Positions 8,456-15,635 of a DNA stretch of 54,382 nucleotides are shown here, in pieces (the first letter of the stretch is position 1; each line of letters begins with the position of its first letter). Made by a program: the position numbers and the translations under genes. Source of the DNA: Candidatus Omnitrophota bacterium (GTDB lineage Bacteria; Omnitrophota; Gorgyraeia; B26-G9); NCBI GenBank assembly GCA_018813905.1, contig JAHJAO010000107.1:1-54382 (forward strand), read 5' to 3'. A model generated the notes under the pieces. The model saw only the letters and a list, made by a program, of their open reading frames with translations. It was not told the origin of the DNA and did not search any database.

Positions 8456-8651
8456 AAAAATTGAAGGGAAGACAGCGATAGTCTCCGCGGGCGGAGCGCG
8501 CAAAAAAATAGGGATAGAGCTTACCCCGGGCGTTAAATCCGGTGATTATGTTTTATTACATGCCGGTTTTGCCATCCAGAAAATCAGTGAAGAAGAAGCA
8601 AAAAAGACATTGGAGTTGTTTGAAGAAATGTATAAAAGACTGGCGGAGTGA
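8427..8651 (+). CDS. hypC: Hydrogenase maturation chaperone HypC
   Basis: Small chaperone that carries the Fe(CN)2CO precursor with HypD and delivers it to the hydrogenase large subunit. It starts with the diagnostic 'MCLGVPVKI', whose Cys2 is the iron ligand. The OB-like beta core 'GDYVLLHAGFAIQKI' and the C-terminal helix ('EAKKTLELFEEM') are normal. It has 74 residues, typical for the family. It overlaps the hypF end by 29 bases, so the hyp genes are probably co-translated. hypD follows only after an unusual 211-base structured spacer. Confidence 0.93.
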   Translation: MCLGVPVKIEKIEGKTAIVSAGGARKKIGIELTPGVKSGDYVLLHAGFAIQKISEEEAKKTLELFEEMYKRLAE

Positions 8652-8663
8652 AAGGTTAAGTAT

Positions 8664-8862
8664 TTGACGGAGCAGTAGGACACCGGCCAATCAGTTTTGT
8701 TTGGGCGGTGGACTAAAGAGGGTGTGGGGGAGATCGTCCTCCACGTTTTGGGGGTGCTCAGCGAACGCAGTGAGCGCCGAAGGGGGTTTGCCCCCATAGC
8801 GGAACTGCGTAGTCAGCGGTTCGCTATATCTCTACATAAAAATTAAGTTGACGGAGCAGTAG
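8664..8862. repeat. Hairpin-rich spacer bounded by a 15-bp direct repeat
   Basis: TTGACGGAGCAGTAG occurs at 8664-8678 and again at 8848-8862. The second copy abuts the hypD ATG and includes its probable ribosome binding site (GGAG). Between them lie stems at 8724-8744 (GTGGGGGA/TCCTCCAC, followed by TTTT), 8753-8778 (GGTGCTCA/TGAGCGCC), 8782-8795 (GGGGG-TTTG-CCCCC) and an imperfect one at about 8799-8826. It looks like an insertion that duplicated the translation start region, or a structured regulatory spacer. Confidence 0.6.
8724..8748 (+). terminator. Terminator-like hairpin after hypC
   Basis: An 8-bp stem GTGGGGGA/TCCTCCAC (one G-T pair) with loop GATCG is followed by GTTTT. The T-run is short, so it would be a weak terminator or attenuator inside the hyp operon, setting hypAFC apart from hypDE. 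Confidence 0.35.
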
Positions 8863-9963
8863 ATGAAATACGTGGATGAGTTTAGAAACGCAGTTATAGC
8901 AAAAAGATTGATAAAGAAAATTAAGGATATTGCCCGGCGCATAGATAGACAGGTATGTTTAATGGAGGTTTGCGGTACGCATACCGTGGCTATTTTTAGA
9001 TCCGGAATAAGAGAAATATTACCGCAAAATATCCGGATTATTTCCGGCCCCGGGTGCCCGGTGTGTGTTACGGCGCAGGAAGATATTGATAAGGCCGTGG
9101 CGGTTTGTCAGTTGCCGCAAACGATTGTTACCACTTTTGGCGATATGATGAAAGTTCCGGGAACGTTGCATAGCCTAACGACCATCGCAGCGCGCGGATA
9201 TGACGTGCGGCTCGTATATTCGGCTTTGAATGCCCTGGATATCGCACAACATAATCCGACAAAAAGGGTAGTGCACTTATCCGTCGGTTTTGAAACTACC
9301 GCGCCAACTATTGCCGCGACTTTAATGCGGGCAAGGAAAGAAAAGATAAACAATTTTTTTATTTTATGCGCGCATAAATTAATTCCGCCTGCATTGCGGG
9401 CACTTTTGAGTTCGCCCAAAATCAAAATTAGCGGTTTTATTCTGCCGGGCCATGTAAGCACAATTATCGGCGCCCGCCCTTACCGGTTTATCAGCGAACA
9501 GCACAAAATATGCGCAGTTATTGCCGGGTTTGAACCGTTGGATATTTTGCAGTCCGTTGCCGTGCTGCTTGAACAAATCAGGCAGGGTAGCTCTAAAATT
9601 GTGATCCAGTATTCACGCTGCGTAAAAGACAGGGGAAACGCAAAAGCGCAGCAAGTTTTAAAACGGGTTTTTAGCATCTGCGATACTAACTGGCGCGGGT
9701 TGGGCACGATAAAAAAAAGCGGGTATCGTCTTAGGCCCTCGTTTAAAAATTTTGATATTGAACGGCATATTAAATTTGAACTTCCCAGGCAGAAGCAGAC
9801 CAATTGCCGCTGTGGAGATGTCTTGCAGGGGATTATTTTGCCTTTTGAATGTAAATTATTTAAAAAAGCATGCACCCCTGAAAAACCGATCGGCCCTTGT
9901 ATGGTGTCGAGCGAAGGCACTTGCGCCGCCTATTATCGCTATGGAGGTAGATGTGGACAATAA
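8863..9963 (+). CDS. hypD: Hydrogenase maturation Fe-S protein HypD
   Basis: HypD is the scaffold on which Fe(CN)2CO is built, working with HypC and HypE. Seen in the sequence: 'MEVCGTHTVAIFRSGIREILP', 'SGPGCPVCVTAQEDID' (redox-active Cys pair), 'TTFGDMMKVPGT', 'FVCVGFETTAP'-like 'LSVGFETTAPTIA', and 'ILPGHVSTIIGARPY'. The C-terminal Cys cluster for a 4Fe-4S centre is present ('NCRCGDVLQG', 'PFECKLF', 'KACTPEKPIGPCMVSSEGTCAAYYRYG'). It has 366 residues, full length. Its Shine-Dalgarno sits in the duplicated 15-bp element just upstream, and hypE begins within its 3' end. Confidence 0.95.
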   Translation: MKYVDEFRNAVIAKRLIKKIKDIARRIDRQVCLMEVCGTHTVAIFRSGIREILPQNIRIISGPGCPVCVTAQEDIDKAVAVCQLPQTIVTTFGDMMKVPGTLHSLTTIAARGYDVRLVYSALNALDIAQHNPTKRVVHLSVGFETTAPTIAATLMRARKEKINNFFILCAHKLIPPALRALLSSPKIKISGFILPGHVSTIIGARPYRFISEQHKICAVIAGFEPLDILQSVAVLLEQIRQGSSKIVIQYSRCVKDRGNAKAQQVLKRVFSICDTNWRGLGTIKKSGYRLRPSFKNFDIERHIKFELPRQKQTNCRCGDVLQGIILPFECKLFKKACTPEKPIGPCMVSSEGTCAAYYRYGGRCGQ

Positions 9964-10969
9964 AAGAATAACTTTAGCCCACGGCAATGGCGGGCAAAAG
10001 ATGCAAAAGCTTATAAATGAGCTTATAATTTCCAATTTTGGCAATCCAATACTTGACCGGATGGATGACAGCGCCGTGCTTAGCCTATCTCAAGATGCGG
10101 GCAGAATAGCTTTTACTACGGATTCTTTTGTCGTGACCCCTATTTTTTTTCCCGGAGGAGATATCGGAAAATTAGCGATATGCGGAACGGTTAATGACCT
10201 GGCCGTGATGGGGGCAAAGCCGCAATTTTTAAGCGTAGGATTTATTATTGAAGAGGGATTGGAAATTTCTATATTAAAGAAAATCATAATTTCTATGCGT
10301 AAAGCGGCCAAGGAAGCGCAGGTGAAAATTGTTTGCGGCGATACTAAAGTTGTAAATAAAAATAAATGTGATAGAATATTTATAAATACGGCCGGTATTG
10401 GCACGGTGCCACCGGGCGTTAATGTCAGTTCTAAATTTGCAAAAGCCAAGGATGTTATAATTGCCAGCGGTACGGTGGCCGAACACGGGATTGCGATTTT
10501 AGCCCAGAGGGAAGGCATAAAATTTAATAGTGTTTTAAGCAGCGATTGCGCGTCTTTAAATGCGCTGGTTTCCGTAATGCTAAAATACGCGAAGGCCATA
10601 CGCGTTATGCGGGATCCCACCCGCGGCGGGCTGGCCGCGGCGCTGAATGAGATCGCGGCTAGTTCAAACGTAGGCATTGAAATTGATGAACAGAACGTTC
10701 CGCTAAAAGCTAATGTTAAAGGGGCGTGTGAAATACTCGGACTTGACCCGTTATATCTGCCGTCTGAAGGCCGGCTACTGGCTTTTGTCCGGCCGGATAA
10801 GGCAAAAGTTATATTGAAGCGTATGAGGCAGCACCTGTTGGGCAAGGGGGCGCGAATTATCGGCAAAGTGGTGAATAGTCATAAAAAACATGTTTATTTA
10901 AATACCGTTTCCGGCTCAAGCCGCATTTTGGATATGCCGGTTGAAGAGCAATTACCGCGAATCTGTTAA
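9953..10969 (+). CDS. hypE: Hydrogenase maturation protein HypE
   Basis: HypE dehydrates its C-terminal thiocarboxamide to thiocyanate, the cyanide source for the [NiFe] site. PurM/SelD-like ATP-binding motifs are present: 'ITLAHGNGGQKM', 'FTTDSFVVTPIFFPGGDIG', 'GTVNDLAVMGA' and 'MRDPTRGGLAAALNEIA'. The essential C-terminal cysteine is conserved ('EEQLPRIC'). The track start at 9752 is inside hypD. GTG 9953 is chosen because GGAGG (9943-9947) lies 5 bases upstream; ATG 9941 lacks such a site. It has 338 residues, the usual length. With an intact HypE acceptor, the truncated HypF could still be its partner. Confidence 0.93.
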   Translation: MDNKRITLAHGNGGQKMQKLINELIISNFGNPILDRMDDSAVLSLSQDAGRIAFTTDSFVVTPIFFPGGDIGKLAICGTVNDLAVMGAKPQFLSVGFIIEEGLEISILKKIIISMRKAAKEAQVKIVCGDTKVVNKNKCDRIFINTAGIGTVPPGVNVSSKFAKAKDVIIASGTVAEHGIAILAQREGIKFNSVLSSDCASLNALVSVMLKYAKAIRVMRDPTRGGLAAALNEIAASSNVGIEIDEQNVPLKANVKGACEILGLDPLYLPSEGRLLAFVRPDKAKVILKRMRQHLLGKGARIIGKVVNSHKKHVYLNTVSGSSRILDMPVEEQLPRIC

Positions 10970-11000
10970 TAAAAAATTTTAAGGGGTAACGGAGGGCTCA

Positions 11001-12203
11001 ATGGCGAAAAGTATAGCTGAAATAAATGAAAAAATTAAAAAAGGGCAAGTGGTTGTTGTCACCAAAGAAGAGGTTTTAGATATAGTTAAGGATAAAGGGC
11101 TAAAGAAAACTTCGGAATATGTGGATGTGGTAACAACCGGCACTTTCGGCCCGATGTGTTCTTCTACGGCTATTTTTAATATCGGGCACGCCAAGCCAAA
11201 GATAAAAATACAAAAAGCTTGGGTGAACGACGTACCTTGTTATTGCGGGTTAGCGGCCGTAGATCTAATTATTGGCGCGACCGAACTAAGAGAGAACGAT
11301 CCGGTCAACCTTTATTATCCGGGAGAGTTCAAATACGGCGGGGCCCATGTAATCGAGGAAATGGTACGGGGAAATGATTTAAAACTAAGAGCGGTTGCCT
11401 ATGGAACCGATTGCTACCCGCGCAAAGAACTTAACACTTTAATAAATTTAAAAGACTTGAATGACGCTTGGCTTCTAAACCCCCGAAACGCGTACCAGAA
11501 TTATAATGTGGCGGTCAATATTTCCCAAAAAACCATTTATACCTACATGGGAATGTTGCGGGAAAATTTAGGCAACGCCAATTATTGCAGCGCCGGACAA
11601 TTATCGCCTTTATTGAACGATCCATATTTTAAGACCATTGGTATCGGTACGCGGATTTTTCTCGGCGGCGGCATAGGCTACATATTCGGGCATGGCACTC
11701 AGCATGCCACCAAAGTAAAGAGGACAAAAGAAGGTGTTCCGATAACCCCTGCCGGGACATTGGCGGTTCAGGGGGATTTAAAAAAAATGAATGGCGAATG
11801 GCTACGTGCCGCTTCTATCCAGGGTTATGGCGTGAGTTTAGCGGTAGGGATTGGAGTTCCGATCCCGATCGTTGATGAAAAAATCATGAAAGATGTTTGC
11901 GTGCGGGATGAAGATTTGCTGGCCCAGGTTATCGATTATAGCGGGGCGTATCCGCAGGGTAAAAGCGATTGCCTGGGGTACGTAACTTATAAGGATTTAA
12001 GATCGGGTTCGATAGTTGTGAATGACCGGAAAATCCCTGCGACCGGGATGTCCAGTTATTTTAAAGCGAGAGAAATATGTGAAATCTTGAAGGCGTGGAT
12101 TAAAAAGGGCGATTTCTTACTTTCCGAGCCGGTAGCCTCTATGCCGGGTGAAAATTCCGAGATGATTTTTAAACCGTTAAATTACAGGGAAAGCAGGTCG
12201 TAA
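11001..12203 (+). CDS. Homocysteine biosynthesis protein (HcyBio/DUF39, MA1821-like)
   Basis: In methanogens this family (MA1821) works with a NIL-domain ferredoxin (MA1822) to turn aspartate semialdehyde and sulfide directly into homocysteine. The sequence shows 'KKTSEYVDVVTTGTFGPMCSS', 'KAWVNDVPCYCGLAAVDLIIGAT', 'YYPGEFKYGGAHVIEEMV' and 'GGGIGYIFGHGTQH', all typical. It has 400 residues. GGAGGG lies well placed before ATG 11001. A matching ferredoxin partner lies at 30749 and asd at 34876, supporting the pathway. It follows hypE by 31 bases, so it may be co-transcribed with the hyp genes, but a functional link is not evident. Confidence 0.88.
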   Translation: MAKSIAEINEKIKKGQVVVVTKEEVLDIVKDKGLKKTSEYVDVVTTGTFGPMCSSTAIFNIGHAKPKIKIQKAWVNDVPCYCGLAAVDLIIGATELRENDPVNLYYPGEFKYGGAHVIEEMVRGNDLKLRAVAYGTDCYPRKELNTLINLKDLNDAWLLNPRNAYQNYNVAVNISQKTIYTYMGMLRENLGNANYCSAGQLSPLLNDPYFKTIGIGTRIFLGGGIGYIFGHGTQHATKVKRTKEGVPITPAGTLAVQGDLKKMNGEWLRAASIQGYGVSLAVGIGVPIPIVDEKIMKDVCVRDEDLLAQVIDYSGAYPQGKSDCLGYVTYKDLRSGSIVVNDRKIPATGMSSYFKAREICEILKAWIKKGDFLLSEPVASMPGENSEMIFKPLNYRESRS

Positions 12204-12214
12204 GTGTTGGATTT

Positions 12215-12370
12215 TCAGGAAGGGTTATTTTTCTTTTTATTTTCTTTTTGGCATATTTTAAAATAATCGCAGCGTGGACAGCAGATATCCTCTTCGTGCT
12301 TTTCCCCCCGATACCATTTGGTATCGCAAGTATAATATGTTTGGCAACGGCGGCAACAGCGCATTTTCAT
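12215..12370 (-). CDS. Cys-rich mini-protein, probable zinc ribbon (51 aa)
   Basis: This ORF is below the track cut-off. It translates to 51 residues starting MKMRCCRRCQTYYTC and has a second cluster 'ICCPRCDYFKIC', so eight Cys lie in two CCxxC-x4/5-C groups, as expected for a small zinc ribbon. The tail is Lys-rich. It is the last gene after cheC on the minus strand and ends 12 bases from the convergent homocysteine gene. No good ribosome binding site is seen; a second ATG lies two codons in. The regular Cys spacing argues for a real gene. Function is unknown. Confidence 0.6.
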   Translation of the reverse strand: MKMRCCRRCQTYYTCDTKWYRGEKHEEDICCPRCDYFKICQKENKKKNNPS

Positions 12371-12418
12371 TTTTTTTTACATGGGGTAAGTATTTATAAG
12401 CAATCTCGCCAAGTATAA

Positions 12419-13054
12419 TTATTGGTTCTGGTCTTTACCGCTGGCTTTGGATTCGTCGATTAGTCTTTTTACCGCGTGCGGCTCAAAAATCAAGAAGAAA
12501 CTGCCATGGATATCTTTTTCGTTTATATCAAAAAATGTCTCGATTAAAATAATCTGGGTTTTTTCCCTGACGATTTTATTGAAGGCAACATTGAAAATCG
12601 TATCCAGGGTGCCGCAGATAAGATTAGGCGTAGAATGCAGGATTACGCTTTTAGTGAATGTTGAAAGCGTTGCTAAATATGCGGAAATGACGATATTACC
12701 GATTTCTTTTAGCGTGGATACCCCGTATTCGGTAGCGCTGCCGATTTCGCCGCCGCGCATTTGAGAGATAGAGTCTATTAATGTATAAGCGCTTTTTTCC
12801 GGGAACATCAAAACGACATTTCCCGAAAGCTTGCCCAACAGTTGGATGCTTACTCCCACCAGGACCTCTTGCGTGCCTTGTAATTGGTCAATTACTTTTT
12901 CCGAGTCCATGAGCTGTAAATCCGGGATGTTCAATTCAATCCTTTGGTTGACTACCTGTCCCAGGGCAATGGTGGCATTGCCCGTGCAGATATGCCCCAC
13001 TTCTTTTAGCATATCAATACATGCATTGTCTAAGGTTGTTTCGTTATTGGCCAT
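12419..13054 (-). CDS. cheC: CheC-like phosphatase, copy 1 (first site altered)
   Basis: CheC-family proteins dephosphorylate phospho-CheY or similar receiver domains. They have two pseudo-repeated sites with a D/S-x3-E-x2-N pattern. Here the second site is intact ('TLKEIGNIVISAYL', around residue 110), but the first reads 'LKEVGHICTGNATIALG', with His in place of the catalytic Asn. It has 211 residues, normal for CheC. A G-rich ribosome binding site (AAAGGGGGG) precedes ATG 13054. It is the third gene of a minus-strand set with an HD-GYP protein and a second CheC. No chemoreceptor, CheA or CheY lies nearby, so the target may be a receiver domain linked to pili. Confidence 0.85.
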   Translation of the reverse strand: MANNETTLDNACIDMLKEVGHICTGNATIALGQVVNQRIELNIPDLQLMDSEKVIDQLQGTQEVLVGVSIQLLGKLSGNVVLMFPEKSAYTLIDSISQMRGGEIGSATEYGVSTLKEIGNIVISAYLATLSTFTKSVILHSTPNLICGTLDTIFNVAFNKIVREKTQIILIETFFDINEKDIHGSFFLIFEPHAVKRLIDESKASGKDQNQ

Positions 13055-13099
13055 TTGTTTTTAAAACCCCCCTTTTTAAGTTTGTAAATGTTATATATA

Positions 13100-14863
13100 C
13101 TATTTTACTACAATCCATTTCCTTTTTACAAGATTTATAAATAAATTAACAATTACCGGATCGAGCTGAGCCGGTGCGCAGTCTTTAAGCAGTTTGAGCG
13201 CAACTTTTACGCGGAAGGCCTTGCGGTACGGCCGGTCGGCAGTCATCGCTTCAAATGTGTCGGCAACGGCCAGGATGCGTGAACCGACGGGGATATCGTT
13301 TTTTTTTATCCCGTCGGGGTATCCGCCGCCGCCGTAGCGCTCGTGATGGTGATAAATAGTTGTTTTTATCTCATCGGATAAATCTGTGCTTTCTAAAATA
13401 TTTAAAGTCATCGACAAGGGAGATTCAATTTTTTTCACCAAATTTTTATTCAGGTGTTTGGATAATATCTTGTTCTGAGAACGCCGCTTCAGGAGCCATC
13501 CCGCGGTTTCGCCCCAGAAGAAGTTTACCGGGTCTAAGATGCGTTTGCCGATCAAGGGGTGGTTTTTTATAATTTTATATTCCGCGGTTGTCAATTGGCT
13601 GGGTTTTGAAAGGATTTTTTCCGGAATCCCGATTTTTCCGATATCGTGTAAAATGCCCGCGATCTGGATTCCCTCGACCATCTTCGCCGGGAGTTTCAAG
13701 GCCTGGGCCATTGCTACCGCATAATAAGATACAAGTTCAGAATGCCCTCTTGTATAAATGTCCTTTTCTTCGATAGCTTGCGCTAGCGCCTTTATCGTGC
13801 TGATATAGGTTTTGCGCAGATTTTTGTAGAGATTTGCGTTTTCCAGCGCCACCGATGCCTGATTGGCCAGAGTACTCAATGCCTGCTGGTCTTTTTCATT
13901 GAAGTGGTCCGGTTTTGTCGAGTAGAGGCTTAGCATCCCGAACATATTCCCTTTAGAAACCAGCGGAGCGTTTTTATTTGATTTTAAGTCGGCAGGACGG
14001 ATGGGTTTTTTGCTTCTTTTTATGCCTTTAATCTTTTTGGAAATTATGAAAATTTTATTTAATTGAATAACTTCTCTTTTTGCGCTGCCGGCAACGAGCA
14101 ATAAATTTTTTTTCAAAGCGTGTTTTGTCTTATCTAAAATGGGAGAGGATGAACCGATGAATAAAAAATAGTTTTCATCTTCGAAAAGCATCAGGGTAAA
14201 AATATCAAAACTAAATAAATCGCGGATGCAATCACCTAAAACATTTATGATCGCGTCCTGGTCCAGGACGGAATTTAAGGCGCAGCTGATAACATTGAAA
14301 CGGAATAATTGCTGGATTTTCTCTTCCGCCGCAACGTAAAGTTTGGCGTTGTGGATGGCGATGGAGCTTTCCCTCGCGAATTTTGAAATGATATTTAAAT
14401 CATTTTTTGTGAATTCTACCGAACCCGGAATACGGTTTAAATTCACGACGCCGATGAGTTTATTGGCAAAACTTAGGGGAATAGACAGGGATGATTTAAC
14501 GTTACGCCGCCGAGCGGCGCTCTTTTTAATCAAGGGGATTGTGGCGTCATTAAGCAATAAAGGCTGGTTTTGCTGGGCGACCAGTCCCGCAATTCCTTCG
14601 CCTAATTTTATGCGGGCGTGTTGGGCGATTTGCGCCTTTATGCCTTGAGAGGCCTTAATATGCAATTCAGTATTTGCTTCGTCATAAATCATCAAGGAGC
14701 CAGAGTCGGCGCGGGTCTGCCTTAGCATCGTATCGAGGATGACGTTATACAATTTGTTTAAATCTAGTGACGAGCCCAGGACTTTGCTGATTTCTTCGAG
14801 ACTCGCTAAATTCAAGGTTTTCTCGGATTGAGCTTTAATCGGAGAGTTAGATTCTGGCACCAT
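13100..14863 (-). CDS. GAF-GAF-HD-GYP protein, putative c-di-GMP phosphodiesterase
   Basis: Two GAF sensor domains occupy about residues 25-175 and 195-345; an HD-GYP domain fills the rest of 587 residues. The HD-GYP metal and signature residues are present: 'RGHSELVSYYA', 'ILHDIGKIGIPEKIL', 'NHPLIGKRILDP', 'HHHERYGGGGYPDGI' and 'ILAVADTFEAMTADRPYRKA'. Between 'RILDP' and 'HHHE' there are about 58 residues, some 35-40 more than usual, rich in Lys and Leu. No membrane segment is seen, so it is cytoplasmic. It sits between two cheC genes, starting 11 bases after cheC copy 2, which suggests a joint signalling unit. Start ATG 14863 may not be the only choice. Confidence 0.88.
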   Translation of the reverse strand: MVPESNSPIKAQSEKTLNLASLEEISKVLGSSLDLNKLYNVILDTMLRQTRADSGSLMIYDEANTELHIKASQGIKAQIAQHARIKLGEGIAGLVAQQNQPLLLNDATIPLIKKSAARRRNVKSSLSIPLSFANKLIGVVNLNRIPGSVEFTKNDLNIISKFARESSIAIHNAKLYVAAEEKIQQLFRFNVISCALNSVLDQDAIINVLGDCIRDLFSFDIFTLMLFEDENYFLFIGSSSPILDKTKHALKKNLLLVAGSAKREVIQLNKIFIISKKIKGIKRSKKPIRPADLKSNKNAPLVSKGNMFGMLSLYSTKPDHFNEKDQQALSTLANQASVALENANLYKNLRKTYISTIKALAQAIEEKDIYTRGHSELVSYYAVAMAQALKLPAKMVEGIQIAGILHDIGKIGIPEKILSKPSQLTTAEYKIIKNHPLIGKRILDPVNFFWGETAGWLLKRRSQNKILSKHLNKNLVKKIESPLSMTLNILESTDLSDEIKTTIYHHHERYGGGGYPDGIKKNDIPVGSRILAVADTFEAMTADRPYRKAFRVKVALKLLKDCAPAQLDPVIVNLFINLVKRKWIVVK

Positions 14864-14874
14864 ATTAAAACCAA

Positions 14875-15498
14875 TTACTTTTTAAGCTGTTTTTCACAGG
14901 CTTTTAAAATATTTTTCATGGATTCAGAGTCAAAAGCGATGAAAAATTTACCCGTAACTGATGTTATGCGTTCTGTGAATATCGTTTCGATCAGAATTAG
15001 ACTCGCGTCTTTATGCTGCTGGAATGCGCCGAAGATGCTTTTAAAAACAGAGCTGGGTAATCCTTCCATAAACTGAGGGCAGGAGGGGAAAACCGCTAAA
15101 CGGGATACGGAGCTTAAAGTTGATAAATATGAAGAAATAACGATGTTGCCGATTTCTTTTAAAGAGGAAATACCGATTTGAGTAATAAATCTGGTTTTTT
15201 GAAACGTTTTTCCTACCAAGATTTGCATTAAGTTATAGGCGCTTTTTTCCGAAAATAAAAGAAGCACATGGCCGCTGACCGCGCCTAAGGTTTCCATGTG
15301 GATAGCGACAATGGTATGCTCATCGTTATTGACCACTTTGGCGAGCTCGTGGATGTTTAGTATCTGGACAACCGGTGTTTCTAAGTCTATTTTTTTGAAT
15401 AAGATCTGACCGAGGGCGATACTTGCGTTGCCGGCACAGATATTGCCGACTTCCTTTAAGATATCCAGTTCTTTTTTGGAATAATTTTTACTGGCCAT
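14875..15498 (-). CDS. cheC: CheC-like phosphatase, copy 2 (both sites intact)
   Basis: The same family as the copy at 12419 but with both E-x2-N sites intact: 'ILKEVGNICAGNASIALG' near residue 15 and 'SLKEIGNIVISSYL' near residue 110. The track start at 15573 is rejected: ATG 15498 (MASKNYSKK) has GGAGG 9 bases upstream, and the extra 25 residues would span the promoter. It has 207 residues. First gene of the minus-strand signalling operon, with a strong sigma70-type promoter immediately upstream. Confidence 0.88.
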   Translation of the reverse strand: MASKNYSKKELDILKEVGNICAGNASIALGQILFKKIDLETPVVQILNIHELAKVVNNDEHTIVAIHMETLGAVSGHVLLLFSEKSAYNLMQILVGKTFQKTRFITQIGISSLKEIGNIVISSYLSTLSSVSRLAVFPSCPQFMEGLPSSVFKSIFGAFQQHKDASLILIETIFTERITSVTGKFFIAFDSESMKNILKACEKQLKK

Positions 15499-15522
15499 TT
15501 GGTGCAACCTCCTGTTTATAGG

Positions 15523-15551
15523 AATATAACATAATAAGAAAATAGTGTCAA
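15523..15551 (-). promoter_or_regulatory. Sigma70-like promoter of the cheC/HD-GYP operon
   Basis: On the minus strand, TTGACA (15551-15546), a 17-base spacer, then TATATT (15528-15523). The -35 is a perfect consensus. Transcription would start near 15516, about 18 bases before the GGAGG-ATG of cheC copy 2. Confidence 0.75.
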
Positions 15552-15580
15552 TAAAATTTGTTTTCAAAAGCATCGATGTA

Positions 15581-15589
15581 TGCTATTAT
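15581..15589 (+). promoter_or_regulatory. Possible extended -10 promoter of the rnf operon
   Basis: TGC-TATTAT has the TGn extension directly before a good -10 hexamer. The matching -35 region (TTTTCA) is poor. It lies about 45 bases before the rnfC start and diverges from the cheC promoter. Confidence 0.4.
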
Positions 15590-15635
15590 ATGAAAGCATT
15601 TTTTTGTGTGAGACAACTTTAACAAGATAACTTTG

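Noticed and set aside
10090-10866. 258-aa ORF antisense to hypE
   Set aside because: hypE is unmistakable on the plus strand; the antisense ORF has Ser/Pro/Thr-rich composition typical of shadows.
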